From assembly GCF_001584325.1 (NCBI RefSeq), contig NZ_LSAZ01000008.1, positions 62,001-126,000 on the forward strand: 64,000 nucleotides of DNA, written 5' to 3'. The notes beneath the pieces were generated by a model. That model did not search any database. It saw only the letters and a list, made by a program, of their open reading frames with translations, and was not told the origin of the DNA. Made by a program: the position numbers and the translations under genes. Of this stretch, positions 28,704 to 36,367 are shown piece by piece. Numbering within the stretch: the first letter of the stretch is position 1; the number at the start of each line of letters is the position of its first letter. This DNA comes from Bacillus nakamurai (GTDB lineage Bacteria; Bacillota; Bacilli; Bacillales; Bacillaceae).

Positions 28704-28758
28704 CTTAAGAAAAAAGTAATATTTGCTTAAGGGAAAAGAGAAGTTTGCTTTATATAAT
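28704..28758 (+). promoter_or_regulatory. Candidate regulatory region of the ABC transporter
   Basis: CTTAAG occurs at 28704-28709 and 28726-28731, 22 bp apart and each followed by an A/G-rich run. TATAAT (28753-28758) lies 29 bp before the ABC gene and looks like a -10 box without a good -35 box. This arrangement suits activation by an OmpR-type regulator; the binding itself is inference. Confidence 0.4.
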
Positions 28759-28786
28759 AAGAATATATATGGAAAGGGGAAAGCGA

Positions 28787-29710
28787 ATGACGTACATCTT
28801 AAAAACTAACCAACTTACAAAATCATTTAAAGGAAAAGAGGTTGTTTCTGGAGTTAACATGCACGTGAAAAAAGGAGAGATTTATGGCTTTTTAGGCCCG
28901 AATGGTGCAGGTAAAACAACTATTATGAAAATGATTACCAATTTGATTAAACCAACAAGTGGGGAAATTGAAATTTTCGGTGAGAAATTAACAGACACAT
29001 CATTTGAAGTTCTAAAGCGAATGGGCACCATTATTGAGTATCCAATTTTCTATGACAATCTCACTGCTAAAGAAAATCTATATTTCCATTGTGAATATAT
29101 GGGGTATTACGATAAAAAGTCTATTGATCACGCTATTGAGCTTGTAAAGTTACATAATATTGAAAATAAAAAAGTAAAAGAGTTTTCGTTAGGAATGAAA
29201 CAAAGGTTAGGAATAGCTAGAGCCATTTCTACAAGACCAGAACTTTTGGTTCTAGATGAGCCAATCAACGGTCTAGATCCTATCGGTATAAAAGAGTTAA
29301 GGGATCTCTTTAAGTTACTTTGCAGAGAGTATGGAATTACGTTGTTAGTCTCTAGTCACATTTTAGCCGAAATGGAACAGATGTCAGATACTGTTGGCAT
29401 TATACAAAATGGTAAGTTAATAAAAGAAGTATCAATGAAGAGCATTAATGGAAACCAAACGGAGTATATTGAGGTAAAAGTCCAAAATAAAAAAAAAGCG
29501 TTATATATTTTAGAACAAAATTTAGGGATAAGAAATTTTAAAATAATTGATAAACAGATAATTCGTATCTACGAAACAGCTGTCACACAACAAGAAATCT
29601 CTAAAGCATTCATTATGAATGATATAGGTATAGAAAGTATAAATAAAAAACACAGTTCATTAGAAGAGTATTTCCTAAGTTCAATGAATGGTGAAGGAAT
29701 ACACACTTAA
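28787..29710 (+). CDS. ABC transporter ATP-binding protein, antibiotic-immunity type (BcrA/LanF-like)
   Basis: A 307-residue ABC ATPase. Walker A is GPNGAGKTT (about 41-49), the signature EFSLGMKQRLGIARA is near residue 135, Walker B is LLVLDEPINGLDP, and the switch histidine is in LLVSSH. The C-terminal extension of about 90 residues is typical of the BcrA/LanF self-resistance group. ATG 28787 follows GAAAGGGG; the frame from 28745 is too long. Composition is AT-rich compared with the flanking roc and sps genes. The partner permease is 133 bp downstream. The substrate is unknown; a membrane-acting peptide is the likely guess. Confidence 0.85.
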   Translation: MTYILKTNQLTKSFKGKEVVSGVNMHVKKGEIYGFLGPNGAGKTTIMKMITNLIKPTSGEIEIFGEKLTDTSFEVLKRMGTIIEYPIFYDNLTAKENLYFHCEYMGYYDKKSIDHAIELVKLHNIENKKVKEFSLGMKQRLGIARAISTRPELLVLDEPINGLDPIGIKELRDLFKLLCREYGITLLVSSHILAEMEQMSDTVGIIQNGKLIKEVSMKSINGNQTEYIEVKVQNKKKALYILEQNLGIRNFKIIDKQIIRIYETAVTQQEISKAFIMNDIGIESINKKHSSLEEYFLSSMNGEGIHT

Positions 29711-29843
29711 TTAGATAGATCACTCAAATATAATTTTGTAAAAAGTATAAATTTTATTTTGATGTTATTTGGCTAAAGTGCATCTTGAAGGAAAGAAGCC
29801 TTAGATACATCGTCTTAAATTCTTCTGCTGGAGGCTATTTAAT

Positions 29844-30548
29844 ATGTTAAAACTTATGAAATTGGAGTACAGAAAGCATCACTTGTCACAGTATTTTAAA
29901 GGAGTGGCACTTTGGATATTAATCATCTTTGCCTTGGTTGCTCTTATGGGATGGGGATCTAGAAACGAAATTGAACCAATGTTTCCTGCTTATGCAGATT
30001 TTATGTCTCTAACTAATATTTTTATTAGAATTGTGTTTATTAGTTTTGCTGCTGTTATTTTGTCCCGTTTAGTTATTGATGAATATAAAAATAAAACAAT
30101 TCAATTGCTATTTACTTATCCTTTACAAAGAAAAAAATTAATGCAAGCTAAACTATCAATAGTTTTCCTATTCTGTTTTGTAAGTATTGTTATTGCTACT
30201 TTTGTTATTAACTTGTTAATTTTCTTAATCAGTCCACACTTATATTTATTTGAGAAGCCTGTTGAAATGAGTGAAATTATTTCTACTGTGCCATCGACTC
30301 TTATCACTGCTCTTATGATGGCTGGAGTGAGTCTAATTCCATTATTTTTTGGTATGAGAAGAAAATCAACGGCTGCTACAATCACTTGGGCAGTAATAAT
30401 TGGAGTCTTTATTAATGCAACAGTTTCCAATGGAGGAGAAACAGTCAGTTTGAGTCAATTCATTATAATTCCAACTACATTTTGTTTAATTGGTCTTTTA
30501 GTGGGTTATCTTTCTTATCGTAAGGTGGATCAAAAAGATATAGTGTAA
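29844..30548 (+). CDS. ABC-2 type permease of the immunity transporter
   Basis: A 234-residue protein with about six membrane segments. The LSRLVIDEYKNKTIQLLFTYP stretch (about residues 73-93) is the conserved cytoplasmic loop of ABC-2 permeases that contact the ATPase. It matches the size of BcrB and LanE/LanG subunits. The ribosome site is GGAGG at about 29831. Only one permease gene is present, so the transporter would be a homodimer of permeases with two ATPases, or would rely on another subunit. Confidence 0.8.
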   Translation: MLKLMKLEYRKHHLSQYFKGVALWILIIFALVALMGWGSRNEIEPMFPAYADFMSLTNIFIRIVFISFAAVILSRLVIDEYKNKTIQLLFTYPLQRKKLMQAKLSIVFLFCFVSIVIATFVINLLIFLISPHLYLFEKPVEMSEIISTVPSTLITALMMAGVSLIPLFFGMRRKSTAATITWAVIIGVFINATVSNGGETVSLSQFIIIPTTFCLIGLLVGYLSYRKVDQKDIV

Positions 30549-30599
30549 ATGAAGATAAAATTATCTTTATAATACAATACAATGAGGAGGAATTAGAAA

Positions 30600-31475
30600 A
30601 TGAAAAAGTTTATAGCAACGTCTATAGCGTTAGTAGTGATTGGTGGAATTGCTATTGCTTTTAGTACTTATAAGGTAGATGCAAAAAGCTTTAAAAAGAA
30701 CAAGTCTTATAATGTGGAAAATATTGAAACTTTAAAAGTATATACTGACTCATGGGATGTGAGGTTTAAAGAGAGTAATTCAAATGAGGTAACAATTTCT
30801 GCAGAGGGAAAACAAAAAGATAAAGCTCCAGTTACATTTCAAAAAGACGGAGAAGATTTAGTCATTAGACAAAAAGCACAAAAAAGTAGTGGCTTTTTTG
30901 GAGGATTTACTTTTGGGAAGCAGGGCGGCACAATTTATATTAATGTTCCCAAGTCAGGCATGAACAATATTGAAATAACTAATAAAGATGGGAATATACA
31001 AATGAGTAAAATTACAGCCGATAATATTGTCGTTGAAAATAGTTACGGTGATGAAAAAATTAAAGGTGTTTCAGCTAATACTGGAAAGTTTGCATCTAGG
31101 GATGGATCGTTAAGTCTTGAAAATAGTTCTTTTGAAGACTTAAATATAACTTCTACAAACGGCGATAATTATATGAAAGATATAGATAGTTCTAAGATAA
31201 AGGTAACTTCTAAAGATGGAGCGGTTTCAATCAGGGACATAACAGAGGGAGAATCTTTAGTTGTAAATACGATAGCAGGAGATATTGGTCTTTCATATAA
31301 AAAAGCGCCAACTTCCCTCACAGTTTTTGCAAAGAGTAATTCTGATGTAACGCTCGATATAGATGGGCTTAAGAAAAGTAATGATGGCGTAAAATTGAAA
31401 AAAGGTGAAATCGGCGAGGGAGCTAATAAGCTAAGTCTATCTAGTGTGGATGGCGCTATAAATGTTACAAATTAA
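30600..31475 (+). CDS. DUF4097-family putative surface or periplasm-facing protein
   Basis: A 291-residue protein with an N-terminal hydrophobic segment (FIATSIALVVIGGIAIAFSTY), then a repetitive beta-rich region. Repeated turns such as ITNKDGNIQMS, ASRDGSLSLEN, TSKDGAVSIRD and SSVDGAINVTN suggest a right-handed beta-helix. These features mark the DUF4097 adhesin-like family. It is probably membrane-anchored with the repeat domain outside. It follows the permease by 51 bp (ribosome site GAGGAGG) and is followed by a terminator, closing the first operon of the island. Function unknown. Confidence 0.75.
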   Translation: MKKFIATSIALVVIGGIAIAFSTYKVDAKSFKKNKSYNVENIETLKVYTDSWDVRFKESNSNEVTISAEGKQKDKAPVTFQKDGEDLVIRQKAQKSSGFFGGFTFGKQGGTIYINVPKSGMNNIEITNKDGNIQMSKITADNIVVENSYGDEKIKGVSANTGKFASRDGSLSLENSSFEDLNITSTNGDNYMKDIDSSKIKVTSKDGAVSIRDITEGESLVVNTIAGDIGLSYKKAPTSLTVFAKSNSDVTLDIDGLKKSNDGVKLKKGEIGEGANKLSLSSVDGAINVTN

Positions 31476-31546
31476 TTATTAAGAGGTTTGTGCAGAACCT
31501 TCGGAACTATACACCGACATTAAAATGAGTTTAAGTCTTTCTTTAG

Positions 31547-31585
31547 GTGCTGTCTTAATTTTTTCTTTTAAGCACAGCACTTTTT
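31547..31585 (+). terminator. Terminator after the DUF4097 gene
   Basis: GTGCTGT plus TTAA (31547-31558, one unpaired base) pairs with TTAA plus ACAGCAC (31568-31580), followed by TTTTT. The rest of the 31476-31792 gap shows nothing recognisable. Confidence 0.85.
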
Positions 31586-31792
31586 AATTAGTTTTTTAAT
31601 ATTTTGATTTACTAAAAATATTAATTCGTAAATCTTTATAGGAAATCAATTTTTAGAAAAAATGAAATTCAAAGTGCTATAGTTCTTTCTTTTTATTTAG
31701 TTCCTTTTTTTAGAATCGCTTATTCTTTAACTTGAAAATGCGTCTATGCAGCTTGTGAAGTCATATTAAGAAATTAGAGAGGAAGAATTAAA

Positions 31793-32074
31793 ATGAACTC
31801 TACAGGGATTACTAGAAAAGTAGATGGTTTAGGAAGAATTGTATTACCAAAAGACCTACGAGATGCAAAAGGTATAGGAGTAAACACACTAATGGAAATA
31901 TTCACAAGAGGAAATGAAATTGTTCTAAAAAAATATGCACCTTATAGTAGATGCACAATTACTGGTGAGGTTTCAGAACGTAATATATCCCTACTGCACG
32001 GACAGCTATGTCTTAGCCCTGAATGTGCATGGAAAGTAGTACAAGAATTAGAATACCTTTTCCGAAGGACGTAA
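31793..32074 (+). CDS. AbrB-family transition-state regulator paralogue
   Basis: A 93-residue homologue of AbrB and Abh. The N-terminal swapped-hairpin DNA-binding domain reads STGITRKVDGLGRIVLPKDL, and EIVLKKY closes it at about residue 47. The C-terminal half keeps TGEVSERN and LSPECAW, the dimerisation region of AbrB/Abh. It is clearly divergent from the housekeeping AbrB (for example DAKGIGVNTLMEIFTRG). It stands alone between two terminator-like hairpins, with AGAGAGG before ATG 31793. It may control antibiotic genes locally or compete with AbrB; this is inference. Confidence 0.85.
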   Translation: MNSTGITRKVDGLGRIVLPKDLRDAKGIGVNTLMEIFTRGNEIVLKKYAPYSRCTITGEVSERNISLLHGQLCLSPECAWKVVQELEYLFRRT

Positions 32075-32322
32075 ATTACATGTAAGTAAGACGCAAAAGC
32101 ATTAAAATCTTTTTTGAGATGAGAAAGAGAAGAACACTAGACAGCCGATTTCCGCTATAGTGAAGAAATGGTTGTCTTATTTATTTGATAACATCTTATG
32201 AAATATTTATTACTGTTGGATGAAAAAAGAATTATAATAAAATTGAATTAATTGTATAAAATTGAAATTATAGAGGATCAAGAATATCATTTCTATACTA
32301 AAGATTTGAGGAGTGGAAAGCT

Positions 32323-33030
32323 TTGAGTTACAGAATATTAATTGTAGAAGACGATCAATTTATAAGCGATATGGTAAATGAAAGCTTGACAAAGGAAGGG
32401 TTTGAAGTAACAGCAGCTTTTGATGGTGAAGAAGCTTTAGAGATATTGAACACACAAACGTTTGAGGTTATATTGTTGGATCTTATGCTACCGAAGATAG
32501 ATGGTATGGAATGTCTAAGAATGATTCGTTCTAAAAGCATGGTTCCAGTCCTTATCATGTCTGCAAAAGATGAAGATGTAGATAAGGCACTTGGTCTCGG
32601 CCTTGGAGCTGATGATTATATTTCCAAACCTTTTTCTATGCTGGAGGTTTTGGCTAGAATCAAAGCAACCATTAGAAGAGAGAGACACTATAAGGGTTCC
32701 CAATCCCCAGAGGAAGAGAAAGAAAGAAAAATTGTGAAAATAGGAGATTTAAGTGTTGATCTGGATGGCTTTTCTGTAAAAAAAATCGACAAGAAGATTA
32801 ATCTTACTGCAAAAGAATTTAATATTTTAAAACTTTTTATTTCTAATCCTTCGCAAGTATATACTAAATCTCAACTTTATAAGGCCGTATGGGAAGATAA
32901 TTATCACGGTGATGAGAATGTAATTAATGTTCATATTAGACGGCTTAGAGAGAAAATTGAGGACGATCCATCTCATCCCACGTACATAAAAACTTTGTGG
33001 GGGATCGGTTATAAGTTAGGAGATTTTTAA
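32323..33030 (+). CDS. OmpR/PhoB-family response regulator
   Basis: A 235-residue regulator. The receiver domain has the acidic pair ED at residues 9-10 plus D11, the phospho-acceptor Asp53 in LLDLMLPKIDG, and SAKDEDVDKAL and DDYISKPF further on. The C-terminal winged helix contains LTAKEFNILKLF and VNVHIRRLREKIEDDP. The start is TTG 32323 behind GAGGAG. Two copies of AAAATTGAA (32239 and 32258) lie about 65-85 bp upstream. The kinase gene follows after one base. Confidence 0.9.
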   Translation: MSYRILIVEDDQFISDMVNESLTKEGFEVTAAFDGEEALEILNTQTFEVILLDLMLPKIDGMECLRMIRSKSMVPVLIMSAKDEDVDKALGLGLGADDYISKPFSMLEVLARIKATIRRERHYKGSQSPEEEKERKIVKIGDLSVDLDGFSVKKIDKKINLTAKEFNILKLFISNPSQVYTKSQLYKAVWEDNYHGDENVINVHIRRLREKIEDDPSHPTYIKTLWGIGYKLGDF

Positions 33031-33031
33031 A

Positions 33032-33967
33032 ATGTTTAATCTGGTGGTTATTTTATTAATATGTTCTGTAGTAGTAAATATAATTCTTTTTCGAAGTCGA
33101 TCAAATCAAAGAACTGAAATTAAGTACATAAGGAATAAACTAAGTAAAATTGTTAGTGAAGAAACAGGCGAAAGGTTATTGCTTTACACGGATGATAAAT
33201 ATATTAAATCCTTGTTAATACAAATAAACCGTCTTTTGAACCATAATCAAAAGATCATAGGGAATTATAATAGTATAGAACTTTCAATGCGAAAAATGCT
33301 CTCAAATATTTCACATGATTTAAAGACGCCTCTAACCGTTATACTAGGCTATATTGAGATTTTAAACAATGATAAAAATCTAACTACAGAAAAGATTATG
33401 AGTTCACTAGAAACAGTTAATTTAAAAACTGTAGAGGTATTAGAGTTAATAAACCGTTTCTTTGAACTAGTAAAATTGGAGTCAGGAGATAAAAAATTAA
33501 ATTCTTCAAGAATTGATATATGTGAAGTTAGCCGAAAAATAATATTGGATTACTACGAAATTTTAATAAATAAAGAATTCGAGGTAGTTATAGATATACC
33601 AGAAGATCCTGTCTTTGTTAGGGGAGATGAAGATGCAATTGAGAGGGTTATAAATAATTTAATTACTAATGCAATTCAATATGGTTCTGCCGGTAAGATG
33701 GTAGGTTTAAAGATTAGAATAGCAGAAAATGATGTTTACGTAGAAGTATCAGATAAAGGAAAAGGGATCAATGAATTGCATAAAGACCGTGTCTTTGAGC
33801 GAATGTACACATTGGAAGACTCGAGAAATACCAATTATCAGGGAAGTGGATTGGGGCTAACTATTACTAAAAGATTAGTAGAGCAAATGGGAGGAAGTAT
33901 ATCTTTAGATAGCGCACCCTTTCAAAAAACAACATTTACTGTGCGTTTAAAACGTATTAGATTCTAA
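33032..33967 (+). CDS. Sensor histidine kinase with one membrane segment and no extracellular sensor
   Basis: A 311-residue kinase. A single hydrophobic segment at residues 1-20 is followed by a short linker and the phospho-acceptor His95 in NISHDLKTPLTVI. The ATPase part has the N-box INNLITNAIQYG, the G1 region VSDKGKGI and GSGLGLTI. No extracellular loop or PAS domain is seen, so the signal must come through the membrane segment or from a partner such as the nearby ABC transporter. It is translated right after its regulator (stop at 33030, start at 33032). Confidence 0.9.
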   Translation: MFNLVVILLICSVVVNIILFRSRSNQRTEIKYIRNKLSKIVSEETGERLLLYTDDKYIKSLLIQINRLLNHNQKIIGNYNSIELSMRKMLSNISHDLKTPLTVILGYIEILNNDKNLTTEKIMSSLETVNLKTVEVLELINRFFELVKLESGDKKLNSSRIDICEVSRKIILDYYEILINKEFEVVIDIPEDPVFVRGDEDAIERVINNLITNAIQYGSAGKMVGLKIRIAENDVYVEVSDKGKGINELHKDRVFERMYTLEDSRNTNYQGSGLGLTITKRLVEQMGGSISLDSAPFQKTTFTVRLKRIRF

Positions 33968-34311
33968 TAAAGTAACTAGCTATAAATATGATATGCTTTT
34001 TAGTACAGTGTCTTATAAAGATAGCCTTTGGGATTAGTGAAACCACTAAGATATAGGTGAAATCTATCTATAGCCTATATGATAAAATAATATTCTTTCT
34101 AGAATAGGATCAAGAAATATTCAGCTTTATGGCATCTGCCATTTGGACTTGCTTTCTTATAATCAAGTAAATGTCTATATAAAAGAAGGGCTAAATGGTG
34201 AAGGTCTCAATACAAAAAACTTCCGTCTCCGTTACGGCAGGTCTTTTGAACTCATAGAGATGCTGTCTGTACGGGACAAAGGACTGTTCGATATATTAAA
34301 CCGTTTACTAG
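33968..34311. other. AT-rich gap without a recognisable gene
   Basis: Between the kinase and the transposase fragment no open frame has a convincing ribosome site or family similarity. A short frame from 34143 overlaps the transposase remnant and is not supported. Confidence 0.5.
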
Positions 34312-34617
34312 TTGTCTATCATACACACCTTGAAATTTATGACACCAGGCACTTTTTCAAATACAAAGGACATGTTAAACATGTATGGGAAGTTCATAAA
34401 GAAAAGGTTAGACAAAATCGTGTTGTCTGCTTCAGGAAAAAACCTCTATAAAAAAAGAAAAGAAAAAATAGAGCGAAGTTTTGCAGAATCAAAACCGCTG
34501 CATGGGCTTCGCTATTGCAGGTTAAGGGGAAAACGGAATGTGAGCGAACAAGTTCTCCTCACAGCCGCATGCCAAAACATGAAGAAGATTGCCGCATACC
34601 TAGCCAAACAAGGCTAA
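34312..34617 (+). pseudogene. IS1182-family transposase, C-terminal fragment
   Basis: From about 34444 the frame reads [16 protein letters not shown], then [30 protein letters not shown]. These are the C-terminal hallmarks of IS1182-type DDE transposases. The rest of the transposase (normally over 400 residues) and both element ends are missing. It marks the right border of the AT-rich island. Confidence 0.85.
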
Positions 34618-34632
34618 GTATGCGGGAGTTCT
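34592..34632 (+). terminator. Terminator at the end of the transposase fragment
   Basis: CCGCATAC and TAGCC (34592-34605) pair with GGCTA and GTATGCGG (34612-34625) with one mismatched position, followed by a T-rich run. It overlaps the transposase stop codon, and part may be the element's terminal repeat. Confidence 0.75.
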
Positions 34633-34680
34633 TTTTCTGTTTTTAGAACAGGTGAATAGATGTGTGAAAATGTATAAAAC

Positions 34681-34708
34681 AAAAAAGGGCTGACAACAGC
34701 CTTTTTTT
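34681..34708. terminator. Terminator upstream of rocG
   Basis: An A run followed by GGCTG (34688-34692) pairs with CAGCC (34697-34701) and a T run. It insulates rocG from the island. Confidence 0.75.
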
Positions 34709-34724
34709 GTGTGTCCGGAAAAGA

Positions 34725-34741
34725 TGGCATGAAACTTGCAT
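34725..34741 (+). promoter_or_regulatory. Sigma-54 (SigL) promoter of rocG
   Basis: TGGCAT (34725-34730), five bases, then TTGCAT (34736-34741) is a near-perfect -24/-12 element with GG and GC correctly spaced. SigL-dependent transcription of rocG, activated by RocR, is established in B. subtilis. Confidence 0.92.
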
Positions 34742-34789
34742 ATAAACGTGCGTAACGACAATTTGAAAAGGGACTGATGGGTTTTGGTG

Positions 34790-34803
34790 TAAAAGCGCTT
34801 ACA
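34790..34803 (+). promoter_or_regulatory. cre site (CcpA) in the rocG leader
   Basis: TAAAAGCGCTTACA differs from the cre consensus at a single position. It lies about 50-60 bp downstream of the -12 element and 56 bp before the rocG start, where a bound CcpA could block elongation. Glucose repression of rocG by CcpA is known. Confidence 0.8.
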
Positions 34804-34858
34804 TTTATATTATGCTGTTGATTGAAGCTTAAACGTAAAACATGATGAGGTGATAAAC

Positions 34859-36145
34859 ATGTCAGCCAACCCGCTTTCAAAAAGCAACCAAAAAGATGAA
34901 GAAAAAGAAGTGCTTAATCTGTTTTTGTCCACACAATCAATCATAAAGGAAGCCTTGCGTAAATTAGGGTATCCCGACAATACGTATGACTTAATGAAAG
35001 AACCGATGCGGATGCTGACCGTCCGCATTCCTGTCAAAATGGACAACGGTAGCGTCCGGGTCTTTACAGGCTACCGCTCACAGCATAATGACGCGGTCGG
35101 CCCGACAAAAGGCGGCGTCCGTTTCCACCCGGAAGTCAATGAAGAGGAAGTCAAGGCGCTCTCCATCTGGATGACGTTAAAATGCGGAATCACAAACCTT
35201 CCTTACGGGGGCGGAAAGGGCGGCATCATCTGTGATCCGCGGACGATGTCATTTAGCGAATTAGAACGATTAAGCCGCGGATATGTGCGCGCCATCAGCC
35301 AAATCGTCGGCCCGACAAAGGATATTCCGGCTCCTGACGTCTATACCAACTCGCAGATCATGGCGTGGATGATGGATGAATACAGCCGCTTGCGCGAATT
35401 TGATTCGCCCGGTTTCATTACGGGGAAACCGATCGTTTTGGGCGGATCGCAGGGACGGGAAACAGCGACCGCGCAAGGCGTCACGATTTGTATCGAAGAA
35501 GCCGTAAAGAAAAAGGGCATTCCATTGGAGAATGCGCGCATCATCATTCAAGGGTTCGGAAATGCCGGGAGCTTTCTCGCCAAGTTTATGCATGACGCCG
35601 GCGCCAAGGTAATCGGAATCTCAGACGCCCACGGCGCTCTGTATGACCCGAACGGTCTTGATATTGACCACCTGCTGGATAAGCGCGACAGCTTCGGCAC
35701 GGTGACGAATCTTTTTACAGATGTCATTTCTAATAAAGAATTGCTGGAAAAGGATTGTGATATTCTCGTGCCGGCTGCCATTTCCAATCAGATTACGGCT
35801 GAAAACGCCCATCACATCAAAGCCTCTATCATTGTGGAAGCGGCAAACGGGCCGACAACGATCGACGCGACGAAAATTCTTAACGAAAGAGGCGTGCTTC
35901 TCGTGCCGGATATTTTGGCAAGCGCCGGGGGTGTGACGGTATCTTATTTTGAATGGGTGCAGAATAATCAAGGCTATTACTGGTCTGAGGCTGAAGTGGC
36001 CGAGAAACTGCGAAGCGTCATGGTACATTCTTTTGAAACCATTTATCAGACATCTCACACACACAAGGTCGATATGCGCTTAGCGGCATATATGACAGGC
36101 ATCAGAAAAACGGCTGAAGCCGCCCGTTTCCGCGGCTGGGTGTGA
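34859..36145 (+). CDS. rocG: RocG, catabolic NAD-dependent glutamate dehydrogenase
   Basis: A 428-residue hexameric-type glutamate dehydrogenase that converts glutamate to 2-oxoglutarate and ammonia at the end of arginine catabolism. Substrate-binding lysines lie in GPTKGGVRFHP and PYGGGKGGI (Lys120), the catalytic aspartate in VGPTKDIPAPD, and the NAD fold in IQGFGNAGSFLAKF. The ATG at 34859 follows GAGGTGAT; GTG 34850 is in frame but inside that site. Its SigL promoter and cre separate it from the unregulated paralogue gudB. In B. subtilis RocG also inhibits GltC. Confidence 0.95.
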   Translation: MSANPLSKSNQKDEEKEVLNLFLSTQSIIKEALRKLGYPDNTYDLMKEPMRMLTVRIPVKMDNGSVRVFTGYRSQHNDAVGPTKGGVRFHPEVNEEEVKALSIWMTLKCGITNLPYGGGKGGIICDPRTMSFSELERLSRGYVRAISQIVGPTKDIPAPDVYTNSQIMAWMMDEYSRLREFDSPGFITGKPIVLGGSQGRETATAQGVTICIEEAVKKKGIPLENARIIIQGFGNAGSFLAKFMHDAGAKVIGISDAHGALYDPNGLDIDHLLDKRDSFGTVTNLFTDVISNKELLEKDCDILVPAAISNQITAENAHHIKASIIVEAANGPTTIDATKILNERGVLLVPDILASAGGVTVSYFEWVQNNQGYYWSEAEVAEKLRSVMVHSFETIYQTSHTHKVDMRLAAYMTGIRKTAEAARFRGWV

Positions 36146-36166
36146 TCGATAAAAACCCTTTTACAC

Positions 36167-36216
36167 TGCAAAGGAATTTTGCGTGAATCAGCGGGAGATT
36201 CGCAAAATTTCTTTGC
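36167..36216. promoter_or_regulatory. Large palindrome between rocG and rocA (RocR/AhrC activating sequence, possible terminator)
   Basis: GCAAAGGAATTTTGCG and GAATC (36168-36189) pair with GATTC and GCAAAATTTCTTTGC (36197-36216), with only two irregular positions. In B. subtilis the rocG-rocA gap holds the sequence that activates both rocG (from downstream) and rocABC (from upstream). The following T run means the same palindrome could also terminate rocG. Confidence 0.75.
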
Positions 36217-36304
36217 GTTTTTCAGAAAGCTTCAGTCAAAATCGGACATGCTTCGTTCACATTCGGCAATGAATCTCTCTATTTTTATATAAAACCATCA
36301 TCAT

Positions 36305-36321
36305 TGGTATACTTCTTGCAT
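36305..36321 (+). promoter_or_regulatory. Sigma-54 (SigL) promoter of rocABC
   Basis: TGGTAT (36305-36310), five bases, then TTGCAT (36316-36321) matches the -24/-12 consensus. It lies 46 bp before the rocA start and about 90 bp after the palindrome, a normal enhancer distance. Confidence 0.88.
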
Positions 36322-36367
36322 CTAAATGAGAGTGAGAAAACAGTACACACAACGAGGAGGATTTCAT

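Noticed and set aside
34143-34451. Open frame of 102 codons before the transposase fragment
   Set aside because: It lies in a different frame from the recognisable transposase part, lacks family similarity and has no convincing ribosome site.
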